From Mycobacterium branderi (lineage in GTDB: Bacteria > Actinomycetota > Actinomycetes > Mycobacteriales > Mycobacteriaceae), in assembly GCF_010728725.1 (NCBI RefSeq), contig NZ_AP022606.1, positions 2,294,001 through 2,358,000 on the forward strand: DNA of 64,000 bases, read 5' to 3'. The notes under the pieces were generated by a model that saw only the letters and a program-made list of their open reading frames with translations, was not told where the DNA came from and ran no database searches. A program made the translations under genes and the position numbers. This document shows positions 50,848 to 59,775 of this stretch, piece by piece. Each line of letters opens with the position of its first letter. Position 1 is the first letter of the stretch.

Positions 50848-52980
50848 ATGGCAGAGAACACCATCCAGTGGGACAAGGACGCCGACGGCATCGTCACGCT
50901 GACCATGGACGACCCGTCCGGGTCGGCCAACGTGATGAACGAGGCCTACATCGAGTCGATGGGCAAGGCGGTGGAACGCCTTGTCGCCGAGAAGGATTCG
51001 ATCACCGGCGTGGTGATCACCAGCGCCAAGAAGACGTTCTTCGCCGGCGGCGACCTGACCGCGATGGTCAAGGCGCGCCCCGAGGACGCGGGCCAGTTCT
51101 TCGACACGGTCGAGCGGGTCAAGAAGGATCTGCGGACCTTGGAGACATTTGGCAAGCCCGTCGTCGCGGCCATCAACGGCGCGGCGCTGGGCGGTGGCCT
51201 GGAGATCGCGCTGGCCTGTCATCACCGGATCGTCGCCGACGTGCCGGGTGTGCAGATCGGTTTGCCCGAAGTGACTTTGGGGCTGCTGCCCGGCGGTGGT
51301 GGGGTGACCCGCACCGTGCGGATGTTCGGCATCCAGAACGCGTTCGTCAACATCCTGGCGCAGGGCACCCGGTTCAAGCCGGCCAAGGCCAAGGAGATGG
51401 GGCTGGTCGACGAGGTGCTGCCGACCGTCGAGGAGCTGGTGCCTGCGGCCAAGGCCTGGATCAAGGCCAACCCGGACGCGCATGTGCAGCCGTGGGATGC
51501 CAAGGGCTACAAGATGCCCGGCGGCACCCCGAGCTCGCCGTCGCTGGCGGCGATCCTGCCGTCGTTTCCGTCGAACCTGCGCAAGCAGCTCAAGGGCGCG
51601 CCGATGCCTGCGCCGCGGGCCATCCTGGCCGCCGCGGTCGAGGGCGCGCAGGTCGACTTCGACACCGCCACGCGCATCGAAAGCCGTTATTTTGCTTCGC
51701 TGGTCACCTCTCAGGTGGCCAAGAACATGATCCAGGCGTTCTTCTTCGACCTGCAGCACATCAACTCCGGCGGCTCACGGCCCGACGGCATCGGCAAGAC
51801 CCCGATCAAGAAGATCGGTGTGCTGGGCGCCGGGATGATGGGCGCGGGCATCGCCTACGTGTCGGCCAAGGCCGGATTCGACGTGGTGCTCAAGGACGTC
51901 AGCCTCGAGGCCGCGCAGAAAGGCAAGGGCTACTCGGAAAAGCTGGAAGCCAAGGCGCTGCAGCGTGGCAAGACCACCGAGGAGAAGTCCAAGGCGCTGC
52001 TGGACCGGATCACACCGACGGCTGATGCCGCCGACTTCAAGGGCGTCGACTTCGTGATCGAGGCCGTGTTCGAGAACCAGGAACTCAAGCACAAGGTGTT
52101 CCAGGAAATCGAGGACATCGTCGAGCCCAACGCGCTGCTCGGGTCCAACACGTCGACCCTGCCGATCACCGGCCTGGCCACGGGCGTCAAGCGGCAAGAG
52201 GATTTCATCGGGATCCACTTCTTCTCGCCGGTCGATAAGATGCCGCTGGTCGAGATCATCAAGGGCGAGAAGACATCTGACGAGGCACTGGCCCGAGCGT
52301 TCGACTACACCCTGGCCATCGGCAAGACGCCGATTGTGGTCAACGACAGCCGCGGCTTCTTCACGTCGCGGGTCATCGGCACGTTCGTGAACGAAGCGTT
52401 GGCGATGCTCGGCGAGGGTGTGGAGCCCGCGTCGATCGAGCACGCGGGCAGCCAGGCCGGCTACCCGGCGCCGCCGCTGCAGCTCTCCGACGAGCTCAAC
52501 ATGGAGCTGATGCACAAGATCGCCGTTGCCACCCGCAAGGGCGTCGAGGACGCCGGCGGCACCTACGAGCCGCACCCCGCCGAGGCCGTCGTCGAGAAGA
52601 TGATCGAACTGGGCCGGCCAAGTCGGTTGTCCGGCAAGGGTTTCTACGAGTACGCCGACGGCAAGCGGGTAGGCCTGTGGCCGGGTCTGCGCGAGACGTT
52701 CAACTCCGGTTCGTCGCAGCCGCCGCTGGCCGACATGATCGACCGGATGCTGTTCGCCGAGGCGCTGGAAACCCAGAAGTGCCTCGACGAGGGCGTGTTG
52801 ACGTCGACCGCTGACGCCAACATCGGCTCGATCATGGGCATTGGCTTCCCGCCGTGGACGGGCGGCACGGCGCAGTTCGTCGTCGGCTATCCGGGTGGCA
52901 AGGAGGGCTTCGTCGCCCGCGCCCGCGAGCTGGCGGCCAAGTACGGCGACCGCTTCCTGCCGCCGGCGTCGCTCACCTAA
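50848..52980 (+). CDS. fadB: Fatty-acid oxidation complex alpha subunit FadB
   Basis: Multifunctional protein of 710 aa. Residues about 1-300 are the enoyl-CoA hydratase domain with catalytic Glu119 (GGGLEIAL) and Glu141 (LPEVTLGL). From about 320 the 3-hydroxyacyl-CoA dehydrogenase domain begins (IGVLGAGMMGAGIA), with FSPVDKMPLVEII and the NDSRGFFTSR segment. It catalyses hydration and oxidation of enoyl-CoA in beta-oxidation with FadA. Orthologous to Rv0860 by order and sequence. It ends at the palindrome 52988-53051. Confidence 0.96.
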   Translation: MAENTIQWDKDADGIVTLTMDDPSGSANVMNEAYIESMGKAVERLVAEKDSITGVVITSAKKTFFAGGDLTAMVKARPEDAGQFFDTVERVKKDLRTLETFGKPVVAAINGAALGGGLEIALACHHRIVADVPGVQIGLPEVTLGLLPGGGGVTRTVRMFGIQNAFVNILAQGTRFKPAKAKEMGLVDEVLPTVEELVPAAKAWIKANPDAHVQPWDAKGYKMPGGTPSSPSLAAILPSFPSNLRKQLKGAPMPAPRAILAAAVEGAQVDFDTATRIESRYFASLVTSQVAKNMIQAFFFDLQHINSGGSRPDGIGKTPIKKIGVLGAGMMGAGIAYVSAKAGFDVVLKDVSLEAAQKGKGYSEKLEAKALQRGKTTEEKSKALLDRITPTADAADFKGVDFVIEAVFENQELKHKVFQEIEDIVEPNALLGSNTSTLPITGLATGVKRQEDFIGIHFFSPVDKMPLVEIIKGEKTSDEALARAFDYTLAIGKTPIVVNDSRGFFTSRVIGTFVNEALAMLGEGVEPASIEHAGSQAGYPAPPLQLSDELNMELMHKIAVATRKGVEDAGGTYEPHPAEAVVEKMIELGRPSRLSGKGFYEYADGKRVGLWPGLRETFNSGSSQPPLADMIDRMLFAEALETQKCLDEGVLTSTADANIGSIMGIGFPPWTGGTAQFVVGYPGGKEGFVARARELAAKYGDRFLPPASLT

Positions 52981-52987
52981 GGCTCTG

Positions 52988-53051
52988 CGCCGAGACTTAA
53001 ACCATTGCGACGCCCGCCAGCGTGTCGTCGCAATGGGTTAAGTGTCGCGGC
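52988..53051. terminator. Long imperfect palindrome between convergent fadB and methyltransferase genes
   Basis: Core arms CTTAAACCATTGCGACG (52996-53012) and CGTCGCAATGGGTTAAG (53026-53042) pair at 16 of 17 positions around a 13-nt loop; the outer flanks also pair with a small offset. It probably acts as a bidirectional terminator, or is a member of an intergenic palindromic repeat family. A similar structure stands at the other edge of the accessory block. Confidence 0.7.
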
Positions 53052-53052
53052 G

Positions 53053-53673
53053 TCAGGACGCCTGGCGCTGCAACACGTAGCTGCGAGCTTTGAATCGGGC
53101 CGCAAACCTGCCGGCGATTCCGCCCTGAGGCGTCCATTGCGGTTCATCGTCCGCCGACAGTAGCGCCCACGCGGGTGTGAATCGGCGCTCGATTTCGGTT
53201 TGGTCGACTCCTGCCGGCCCAGGGCCGCCGCCGGGTTTGAACGCGATCATCAGCAGCCGCGCACCCGCTGATGCTGCGGCGGTGATCTCTTGGACGTAAA
53301 GGTCGCGGTCGTGCGCACTCATGCCGTGAAAGCAGCCGTTGTCGACGACCAAATCGAAGGGCCCGGTGATCCCCGTCTGCCTCAAGTGCGTGACGTCGGC
53401 GTGGACAAAGTTGACGGTAGCGTCTGCGGCTCGGGCCTTGGCACGTGCCTTGTCCAGGGCCTTTGGCGTGAAGTCCGCTCCGGTGACTTGCCATCCGTGT
53501 TGGGCGAGATAGATCGAGGTGTCTCCGGTGCCGCATCCGACATCGAGCGCCGAGCCGGGCGGCGTGTCGGTTGCCTCGACGAGATCTCGCAGCTTCGTCG
53601 AGAGCGGATGACCGTCCCACGGCGTGAAGCCGAGCGCGTAGAACACCCGGAACAATAGGTGCCGAGATGCCAT
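53053..53673 (-). CDS. Class I SAM-dependent methyltransferase
   Basis: Protein of 206 aa with motif I LDVGCGTGDTSIYLA (about 43-57), motif II acidic GADFTP, FVHADVTHL and FDLVVDNGCFHGM. The HG-M start of the post-motif strand resembles thiopurine- and tellurite-type methyltransferases. The acceptor is unknown. It is last of a leftward run with PNPOx-like, LLM and FAD monooxygenase genes, one base apart from the next upstream gene. Confidence 0.9.
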   Translation of the reverse strand: MASRHLLFRVFYALGFTPWDGHPLSTKLRDLVEATDTPPGSALDVGCGTGDTSIYLAQHGWQVTGADFTPKALDKARAKARAADATVNFVHADVTHLRQTGITGPFDLVVDNGCFHGMSAHDRDLYVQEITAAASAGARLLMIAFKPGGGPGPAGVDQTEIERRFTPAWALLSADDEPQWTPQGGIAGRFAARFKARSYVLQRQAS

Positions 53674-53674
53674 G

Positions 53675-54100
53675 TCACAGTCCTCCTAGGTCGGCGGAAA
53701 GCCAGTGTTGCGGTTGCATATAAATCGCGACGCTCTCGCCGATTTCGTTGCGGGCGTAGTCGAGGTAGGCGTCCACCTTTTCCGGAGGCATGTAGCGCCG
53801 CGTCATTTCGACCAGCTGATCATCGGTGCCGGGCTCGATGCGGCTTACCGGGCCGTCGACCGCGACATAACGCACGGTCGGCTCCAGCCGTTCGACCATC
53901 AACGAGAAGTAGCCGGCCGCCTCGATGAGCCGCGTCTTGCGTGAGCCGGGGCCGGTGAGCACCCAGGGCTCGCCGCCGGGCGTGTACTGGTACCAGATGG
54001 GGACGGTCAACGGTCCACGGCTGTCGCCGGCCTGCACCGACAGCGCCGCGATGTGTGGTTGGGCAAGAAACTCTTCGCGTTCATCCTTCGACACGGGCAT
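53675..54100 (-). CDS. Pyridoxamine-5'-phosphate-oxidase-like split-barrel protein
   Basis: Protein of 141 aa of the FMN/F420-binding split-barrel fold: LAQPHIAALSVQAGDSRGPLTVPIWYQYTPGGEPWVLTGPGSRKTRLIEAAGYFSLMV is typical of actinobacterial PPOX-class proteins, many of which use F420. The cofactor cannot be told by eye. Adjacent F420-type LLM enzymes make F420 a reasonable guess. It lies in a leftward cluster, one base upstream of the methyltransferase. Confidence 0.85.
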   Translation of the reverse strand: MPVSKDEREEFLAQPHIAALSVQAGDSRGPLTVPIWYQYTPGGEPWVLTGPGSRKTRLIEAAGYFSLMVERLEPTVRYVAVDGPVSRIEPGTDDQLVEMTRRYMPPEKVDAYLDYARNEIGESVAIYMQPQHWLSADLGGL

Positions 54101-54122
54101 GCCCCGAGGCTAGCCGGGAGGG

Positions 54123-54977
54123 TCAGCCAATGCAGGCGGCCGCGATACGCCGCCACTGCTCCCGTGGGAACTCCTGCGGGTCGGCCAGCAACACCTGCAC
54201 ACAGACATGGTCGGCGCCGGCCGCGCGATGCTCGGCGATCCTGCGTACGACGGCCTCCTCGTCGCCCCAGGCGAAGATCGCGTCGAAGAGCCGATCACTG
54301 ACCTGCGCCAAGTCGTGGGGCGTGAATCCACTGCGCAGCAGGTTGTTGGCATAGTTGGGCAGGGCCAAATACGAGCGAAGCCAATCGGTTCCGATGGCAT
54401 GTGCCTCGTCGGGATCGTCGCTGAGAATCACCGTCTGCTCGGGCAGCAGCAACAAGCCGTCGCCCAATGCCGACCGGGCAGCGGCGGTGTGCTCGGGCGT
54501 GACGAGATAGGGATGGGCGCCGCGGGCACGGCTTGCCGCCAGCGTCAGCATCTTCGGGCCCAGCGCGGCCAGCACCCGGTTTTCGGCCGGAACCGGTTGC
54601 TCGGCGGCATCCAACGCGTCCAGAAATGACGCCGTCGCCGCCAGCGGCTTGCGGTAGCGATCCGACCCGATGAGCGGGGCATGGCTGACGCCGATCCCCA
54701 GCAGGAAGCGCTCACCGTGCGCGGCGGTCGACTGCGCATACGAGGCGGCGACCTCAGCCGGGTCGTGCATCCACAGGTTGAGGATGCCGGTCGCGATTAC
54801 CGTCCGTTTGGTTGCGGCCAGTAGGCTTTCGACCGCGTCCAGGACCGGGCCGCCGACGTCGGGAATCCATAGCGCGTCGAACCCGAGCTCGTCCAATTCG
54901 GCTGCGGCGTCAGCGGATTCGGCCGGGTCGCCGTAGCGCAGTTGGCTGCTCCACACTCCGACACCGGAAAGCTCCAT
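54123..54977 (-). CDS. LLM-class (luciferase-like) F420-dependent oxidoreductase
   Basis: TIM-barrel protein of 284 aa starting at the ATG 54975-54977 (MELSGVGVWSSQL). It shows LDELGFDALWIPDVGG, IATGILNLWMHDP and FLLGIGVSHAPLIG, the standard strands of mycobacterial F420-dependent LLM proteins of the MSMEG_4141/Rv0953c-like group. The substrate is unknown. Four bp upstream is the end of the FAD monooxygenase gene. Confidence 0.9.
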   Translation of the reverse strand: MELSGVGVWSSQLRYGDPAESADAAAELDELGFDALWIPDVGGPVLDAVESLLAATKRTVIATGILNLWMHDPAEVAASYAQSTAAHGERFLLGIGVSHAPLIGSDRYRKPLAATASFLDALDAAEQPVPAENRVLAALGPKMLTLAASRARGAHPYLVTPEHTAAARSALGDGLLLLPEQTVILSDDPDEAHAIGTDWLRSYLALPNYANNLLRSGFTPHDLAQVSDRLFDAIFAWGDEEAVVRRIAEHRAAGADHVCVQVLLADPQEFPREQWRRIAAACIG

Positions 54978-54981
54978 GCAG

Positions 54982-56187
54982 TCAATGCTGCCAGACACCG
55001 GCGCCGTAGTCGGGCACCGGTATCGAGTCGTGCAGGCGCACACCTTTGGTGTTGAGCTTCGCGACGGCGCGGCTGACCGGGGTGGGCAGCGCCGACACCA
55101 GTTGCGCTCCGCGCGTCACCAGCCACAGCGCGGCACGCGAGTCGGGGACGACGGTCTTGGCGGCCCCGCGTGCGAAAGCACGACTGCGGCGCACCGGTTC
55201 GCGCATCCGCCGTTCGTACGCCGCGAACGCGCGCTCGTGGTCGCCCTGTGCCTGTGCCAGCTCGCCGGCCAAGACATAGGCACCGATTACCGCGAGACTG
55301 GTGCTGCCGCCGACGGCGGGTCCGGGGCAGTAGCCGGCGTCGCCGACCAGACTGACCCGTCCCCGCGACCAGCTGTCGATCTGCAGCTGGGTGATCGAGT
55401 CGAAGTAGAACGCCGGCGTGCCCTCGAGCTGGTCGAGCCACCCGTCCACTCGCGGATTCATTCCCGCGAACGCGTCGCGCACCAACTCCTTCTGCCGCTG
55501 CACATCCCGATGGTGGTAGGTCAGCTCGGGGCTGTGGAACATGAACAGCACCCGCGCGTCGTCCAGATGCCGTGCGCTGTAGATCCCTGCCATGCGGCCG
55601 ATTTCGACGTGACCGATCATCTCGCCGTCGGGCGCCAGCGATTTGGGCGCGGACGCCACCGCCAGGTAGCCGCCGAGGTAGCGGGTGAGACCGGCCCCGT
55701 CACCGAACACCAGTCGCCGAACGTTCGAATGCAGCCCGTCCGCGCCGATCACGACGTCGAACCTGCGGGAGGCCGCCTGTTCGAATGCCACCTCACCATC
55801 GGGGGAGACGGCCGTGATCGAGTCGCCGAACAGGTACTCGACATCGGCTGCGTTGTAATAGATTTCGCTGAGATCGTCGCGCATGATCTCGACATGGCGG
55901 TCGGAGGCGGCGCCGTAGATCTTCGTGAGATCGACACGGATCGGCCGTTGTGCGCCGGCGCGGTAGATGCTCAGGCGCGACGTCCCGGTAGCGCGCGCCT
56001 CGATCTGGGGCAGCACGCCCATCTGCTCGGATATCTCCATCGCCGGACGGAACAAGTCGACCGCGTGGCCGCCGGTCTTGCGCAACGTCGGCGCACGCTC
56101 GACGACGGTCACGTCGAACCCGTACCGGTCCAGCCAGTACGCCAGCACCGGCCCGGCAATGCTCGCGCCCGAGATCAGAACTCGCAT
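54982..56187 (-). CDS. FAD-dependent aromatic-type monooxygenase
   Basis: PHBH-fold flavoprotein of 401 aa. The N-terminus VLISGASIAGPVLAYWLDRYG is the FAD Rossmann motif, VVIGADGLHSNVRR the DG motif, and VSLVGDAGYCPGPAVGGSTSLA the GD motif. Such enzymes hydroxylate aromatic compounds or inactivate antibiotics such as tetracycline or rifampicin; the true substrate is open. It is divergent from a TetR gene with a palindrome in the 76-bp gap, an arrangement typical for inducible monooxygenases. Confidence 0.92.
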   Translation of the reverse strand: MRVLISGASIAGPVLAYWLDRYGFDVTVVERAPTLRKTGGHAVDLFRPAMEISEQMGVLPQIEARATGTSRLSIYRAGAQRPIRVDLTKIYGAASDRHVEIMRDDLSEIYYNAADVEYLFGDSITAVSPDGEVAFEQAASRRFDVVIGADGLHSNVRRLVFGDGAGLTRYLGGYLAVASAPKSLAPDGEMIGHVEIGRMAGIYSARHLDDARVLFMFHSPELTYHHRDVQRQKELVRDAFAGMNPRVDGWLDQLEGTPAFYFDSITQLQIDSWSRGRVSLVGDAGYCPGPAVGGSTSLAVIGAYVLAGELAQAQGDHERAFAAYERRMREPVRRSRAFARGAAKTVVPDSRAALWLVTRGAQLVSALPTPVSRAVAKLNTKGVRLHDSIPVPDYGAGVWQH

Positions 56188-56202
56188 GCCGCACCTCCTT
56201 AC

Positions 56203-56216
56203 TTAACGATCGGTAA
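56203..56216. promoter_or_regulatory. Palindromic TetR-type operator between monooxygenase and TetR genes
   Basis: TTAACGATCGGTAA pairs with itself at 12 of 14 positions. A related string CTTACTTATCGGTAGG lies at 56231-56246, repeating CTTACTTA and CGGTA. Both sit in the 76-bp divergent gap, the expected place for binding by the adjacent TetR. Confidence 0.62.
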
Positions 56217-56263
56217 GCTTAGCACCGATGCTTACTTATCGGTAGGTCAGATAAACTGGGCCG

Positions 56264-56800
56264 GTGAGTAGGCCCCGTTCCGGCACCCGGGAGCGCATCC
56301 AGGATGTTGCCCGCGAGTTGTTCGTCCGGCAAGGCGTGCAGCGCACCAGCCTGCAGGACATCGCCGACAGGCTTGGGATCACCAAACCCGCTCTGTACTA
56401 CCACTTTTCGTCGCGGGAGGAGCTGGTGCGCAGCATCCTAGAGCCGCTGATCGAGGAGGGCGAGCGCTTCATCACGGAGCACGAAAAGCGGCGCGACGCC
56501 GATGCCCGCGAGTTGCTGGAGGGGTACTTCGATTTTCACTACCGGCATCGTGGCGACCTGATGTTGGTGGTGACGGAGTTGACGACGCTGGCCGAGCTGG
56601 GGCTGATCGACAAGCTGCTGGCATGGCGAGAACGGCTCGGGCGGTTGGTTTTCGGCGCGAAACCGACGCTGAGCCAGTCGACCCGGGCGGTGATCGCGTT
56701 CGGTGGTCTGCAGGACTGCTGCCTGCAATTCCCGGACACGCCGTACGTAAAGTTGCGCACTGCCGTGGTCGACGGCGCGCTCGCTGCCTTGGGTATCTAG
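56264..56800 (+). CDS. TetR family regulator
   Basis: Regulator of 178 aa. The helix-turn-helix reads QRTSLQDIADRLGITKPALYYHFSSREELV. GTG start at 56264 close to the operator-like repeats. It probably represses the divergent FAD monooxygenase run and itself. The ligand domain is short. The LLM gene follows 11 bp later on the same strand and may be co-transcribed. Confidence 0.92.
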   Translation: MSRPRSGTRERIQDVARELFVRQGVQRTSLQDIADRLGITKPALYYHFSSREELVRSILEPLIEEGERFITEHEKRRDADARELLEGYFDFHYRHRGDLMLVVTELTTLAELGLIDKLLAWRERLGRLVFGAKPTLSQSTRAVIAFGGLQDCCLQFPDTPYVKLRTAVVDGALAALGI

Positions 56801-56811
56801 AGTCGGCAGTT

Positions 56812-57801
56812 ATGCGCTTCGGACTTTTCATCCCACAGGGCTGGCGGCTGGACCTCGTCGGGATCGAACCTGACAAACACTGGGCGGTGATGCGCGACCT
56901 GGCCGCGTACGCCGACGGCGGCGTCTGGGATTCGTTGTGGGTCTATGACCACTTCCACACGGTGCCGATGCCGACCGGGGAAGCCACGCACGAGGCGTGG
57001 TCGCTGATGTCGGCGTATGCGGCGACGACATCGCGGATCAAGCTGGGTCAGATGTGTACGGCGATGAGCTACCGCAACCCGGTCTACCTGGCCAAGGTGG
57101 CGGCCACAGCCGACATCATCTCCGGTGGTCGCATCCAGATGGGCATCGGCGGCGGCTGGTACGAACACGAATGGCGCGCTTACGGTTACGGCTTCCCGTC
57201 GGCGCGGGTACGGCTCGGCCGGCTCGACGAGGGTGTGCAGATCATGCGCGACGCATGGCGCAACGGGAAAGTCAGCTTGGCCGGCGAGCACTACCAGGTC
57301 GACAACGCGATCGTCGCGCCGAAACCGTTGCAGGAGTCCGGAATTCCGTTGTGGATTGCCGGTGGTGGGGAGAAGGTGACCCTGCGGATCGCCGCCAGGT
57401 ATGCGCAGTACACCAACTTCACGCCCGAGCCCGAAACATTTGCCCACAAGTCCGACGTGCTGGCGCAGCATTGCCGCGACGTGGGCACCGAGTTCGACGC
57501 GATCGTGCGCTCGGTCAACGTCAACGCCGTGTTGGGCAGCTCGGATGCGGAGGTGCGTGATCGGCTGCAGCGGATCCGCGACCGGATGGTCGACTACGTG
57601 CCCGAGGCCGCGGCGGACTCGATGATCGCCGGCACCAGCGGACCGGAGTCGGCGACCGGCACCACCGAGCAGGTGATCGAGCGGCTGGAGCGCCTGCGCG
57701 ATCTCGGCTGTCAGTACGTCATCTGCTACTTCCCCGAAGCCGCCTACGACCGGTCGAGCATCGAGCTGTTCGAGCGCGAGGTGATCCCCGCGCTGCGCTA
57801 G
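56812..57801 (+). CDS. LLM-class F420-dependent oxidoreductase
   Basis: Protein of 329 aa from the ATG at 56812 (MRFGLFIPQGWRLDL); the longer open frame lies under the TetR gene. It shows WDSLWVYDHFHTVP, TSRIKLGQMCTAMSYRNPVYLAK, RIQMGIGGGWYEHEWRAYGYGFP and IPLWIAGGGEKVTLRIAARYA, the classic pattern of F420-dependent LLM enzymes. The substrate is unknown. Its stop overlaps the convergent ABM gene by 4 bp. Confidence 0.93.
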   Translation: MRFGLFIPQGWRLDLVGIEPDKHWAVMRDLAAYADGGVWDSLWVYDHFHTVPMPTGEATHEAWSLMSAYAATTSRIKLGQMCTAMSYRNPVYLAKVAATADIISGGRIQMGIGGGWYEHEWRAYGYGFPSARVRLGRLDEGVQIMRDAWRNGKVSLAGEHYQVDNAIVAPKPLQESGIPLWIAGGGEKVTLRIAARYAQYTNFTPEPETFAHKSDVLAQHCRDVGTEFDAIVRSVNVNAVLGSSDAEVRDRLQRIRDRMVDYVPEAAADSMIAGTSGPESATGTTEQVIERLERLRDLGCQYVICYFPEAAYDRSSIELFEREVIPALR

Positions 57802-58091
57802 AGATCGGTGGTCGTGTACCTGGTCTTGACCGGAGGGGCGGCCAACAGGGGAGGGAGCTGCGTGAGCTTGCCTTCGCCGGCGCGAAACCTGCGATAAGCC
57901 TCGTCATGCTCGACCGATTCCCAGAGTTCGTAGATGATCCAGTGCGCCTCGTCGGTGTCGTCGACGAGCACGTCGGTGCGCACATTGCCGTCGAACGCGC
58001 GGGTGTCTTGCAGCGCGCGGCCCATGAGCTCGCGCCCCGCAGCGACCTCGTCGGGCTTGAACCTCAGTTCGAGTAACACCGTGACCGTCAT
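57798..58091 (-). CDS. ABM-domain (antibiotic biosynthesis monooxygenase-like) protein
   Basis: Small dimeric alpha/beta-barrel protein of 97 aa, ATG at 58089-58091 (MTVTVLLELRFKPDEV); an in-frame TTG 3 codons earlier is less likely. The pattern beta-alpha-beta-beta-alpha-beta with VLVDDTDEAHWIIYELWESVEHDEAYRRFRAGEG is that of ABM/YgiN-type cofactor-free oxygenases. The role is unknown. Divergent from the DUF35 gene. Confidence 0.88.
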   Translation of the reverse strand: MTVTVLLELRFKPDEVAAGRELMGRALQDTRAFDGNVRTDVLVDDTDEAHWIIYELWESVEHDEAYRRFRAGEGKLTQLPPLLAAPPVKTRYTTTDL

Positions 58092-58131
58092 GGTCGCCAA
58101 CCTAATGCCACCCTGCCCGCTTGCCGGCTAG

Positions 58132-58146
58132 GAGAATGGGATTTCC
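58132..58146. promoter_or_regulatory. Weak GAGAAT-type site between ABM and DUF35 genes
   Basis: GAGAATGGGATTTCC matches GAGAATnnnATTCTC at 10 of 12 fixed positions. It lies in the divergent gap, 71 bp before the DUF35 start chosen here. It lacks the internal TATTCT seen in the other copies, so this is a tentative member of the set. Confidence 0.35.
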
Positions 58147-58202
58147 AGTTTTCGGAAGGCTGTTATACGGTGCAGTAAACGGCGATGACGAAGGGATTGC
58201 TC

Positions 58203-58628
58203 ATGCAAAAGGCGCTCGCCCCCGACATCTCGACCTGGCCCGACGACAACCCGCAGCTGATCGGCAGTAGATGCGGCGACTGCGGGGCCACCACCTTCCC
58301 CGTGCAGGAGCGTTGCCCGCGGTGCAGCGGCGCCGAGATGTCCGAGCTGCTGCTCCCGCGCCGCGGAAAGTTGGTGGCCTGGACGACTCAGGGCTTCCCG
58401 CCGGGGCCGCCCTACGCCGGCCCGACGGGCAAGGACTTCGTGCCGTTCGGCGTCGGGCTGGTCCAGCTCGAAGACGTCATCCGCGTCGAGGGTCGGCTCA
58501 CCGAAAACGATCCGGCCAAGCTGCAATTCGGCATGGACGTCGAGCTGACCATGGTGCCGTTTACCACCGACGACGAGGGCAACGAGATCGTCACGTTCGC
58601 CTTTGCGCCAAGAGGAGTCGGGAAATGA
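58203..58628 (+). CDS. DUF35 zinc-ribbon/OB-fold protein
   Basis: Protein of 141 aa. The start at 58203 has GAAGGG 7 nt upstream; an ATG at 58185 would add six residues but has no SD. The zinc ribbon is SRCGDCGATTFPVQERCPRC with four Cys, followed by an OB fold (GKLVAWTTQGFPPGPPYAG..., VRVEGRLTEN). DUF35 proteins bind acyl-CoA and partner with thiolase-like enzymes. It overlaps the thiolase gene in an ATGA arrangement, the separate-gene version of the fusion at 8882-10540. Confidence 0.9.
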   Translation: MQKALAPDISTWPDDNPQLIGSRCGDCGATTFPVQERCPRCSGAEMSELLLPRRGKLVAWTTQGFPPGPPYAGPTGKDFVPFGVGLVQLEDVIRVEGRLTENDPAKLQFGMDVELTMVPFTTDDEGNEIVTFAFAPRGVGK

Positions 58629-59767
58629 ACGACGTGGCGATCATTGGCGTGGGCCTGCACCCGTTCGGCAGGTTCGAGAAGACCGCGATGGAGATGGGCG
58701 CTGAAGCCATCCAAGCCGCGCTCACCGACGCCGGTGTGCAGTGGAAGGACATCCAGTTCGGCTTCGGCGGCAGCCACGAGGTGTCCAATCCCGACGCCGT
58801 GACACGGCTGGTCGGGTTGACCGGCATCACGTTCACCAACGTGTTCAACGCGTGCGCCACCGCCGCCAGCGCCATCCAGCAGACCGCCGACACGATTCGG
58901 TTGGGCAAGTACGACATCGGCATTGCCATCGGGCTGGACAAGCATCCGCGCGGTGCGTTCACCGACGACCCGGCCAAATTGGCGCTGCCGCAGTGGTATG
59001 CGCAGAACGGGCAATTCGTCACCACCAAGTTCTTCGGCATGAAGGCCAACAAGTACCTGCACGACCACAACATCTCGCAGGCAACGCTGGCCAAGGTCGC
59101 GGCCAAGAACTACCGCAATGGCGCGCTGAACCCGAATGCGTTCCGCCGCAAGGCGCTTTCCGAAGAAGAGATCCTCAACTCCACCGTGCTCAACTACCCC
59201 CTGACCCAGTACATGTTCTGCGCGCCCGACGAGGGAGCGGCGGCGGTGGTCATGTGCCGGGCCGACATCGCGCACAAGTACACCGACAAGCCGGTGTATG
59301 TGCGAGCATGCGAGATCCGCACTCGCCGCTACGGCGCCTACGAGGTGCATGCCACTTTCGCGCCACTCGACGAGGACGTCTCCCCAACGGTTTACGCGTC
59401 CCAGGCGGCCTACGAGGCGGCGGGTATCGGGCCCGAGGACGTCGACGTGGCCCAACTGCAGGACACCGACGCTGGCAACGAGGTCATCCACATGGCCGAG
59501 ACGGGTCTGTGTGCCGACGGTGAGCAAGAGAAATTGCTGGCCGACGGCGCCACCGAGATTCACGGGTCGCTTCCGATCAACACCGATGGCGGTCTGATCG
59601 CCAACGGCGAACCCATCGGTGCATCAGGCCTGCGGCAGATGCACGAGCTGGTGCGTCAGTTGCGGGGCGAGGCGGGCGAGCGTCAGGTGCCCGGCAACCC
59701 ACGCGTCGGTTTGGCGCAGGTGTACGGGGCGCCCGGTACCGCGTCGGCGACGATCGTGTCGCTCTGA
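58625..59767 (+). CDS. Thiolase-like lipid-transfer protein (acetyl-CoA acetyltransferase family)
   Basis: Protein of 380 aa from the ATG at 58625. N-terminal VAIIGVGLHPFGRFEKTAMEMG, the nucleophile region VFNACATAASA with a Cys, then VAQLQDTDAGNEVIHMAETG in place of the HDCF motif and GGLIANGEPIGASG in place of GHPxGATG. The catalytic His of the standard thiolase is therefore changed. The family accompanies DUF35 proteins in lipid side-chain breakdown; thiolytic or retro-aldol cleavage is likely but unproven. Last of the accessory block; a palindrome follows 8 bp later. Confidence 0.9.
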   Translation: MNDVAIIGVGLHPFGRFEKTAMEMGAEAIQAALTDAGVQWKDIQFGFGGSHEVSNPDAVTRLVGLTGITFTNVFNACATAASAIQQTADTIRLGKYDIGIAIGLDKHPRGAFTDDPAKLALPQWYAQNGQFVTTKFFGMKANKYLHDHNISQATLAKVAAKNYRNGALNPNAFRRKALSEEEILNSTVLNYPLTQYMFCAPDEGAAAVVMCRADIAHKYTDKPVYVRACEIRTRRYGAYEVHATFAPLDEDVSPTVYASQAAYEAAGIGPEDVDVAQLQDTDAGNEVIHMAETGLCADGEQEKLLADGATEIHGSLPINTDGGLIANGEPIGASGLRQMHELVRQLRGEAGERQVPGNPRVGLAQVYGAPGTASATIVSL

Positions 59768-59775
59768 CCGATAGC

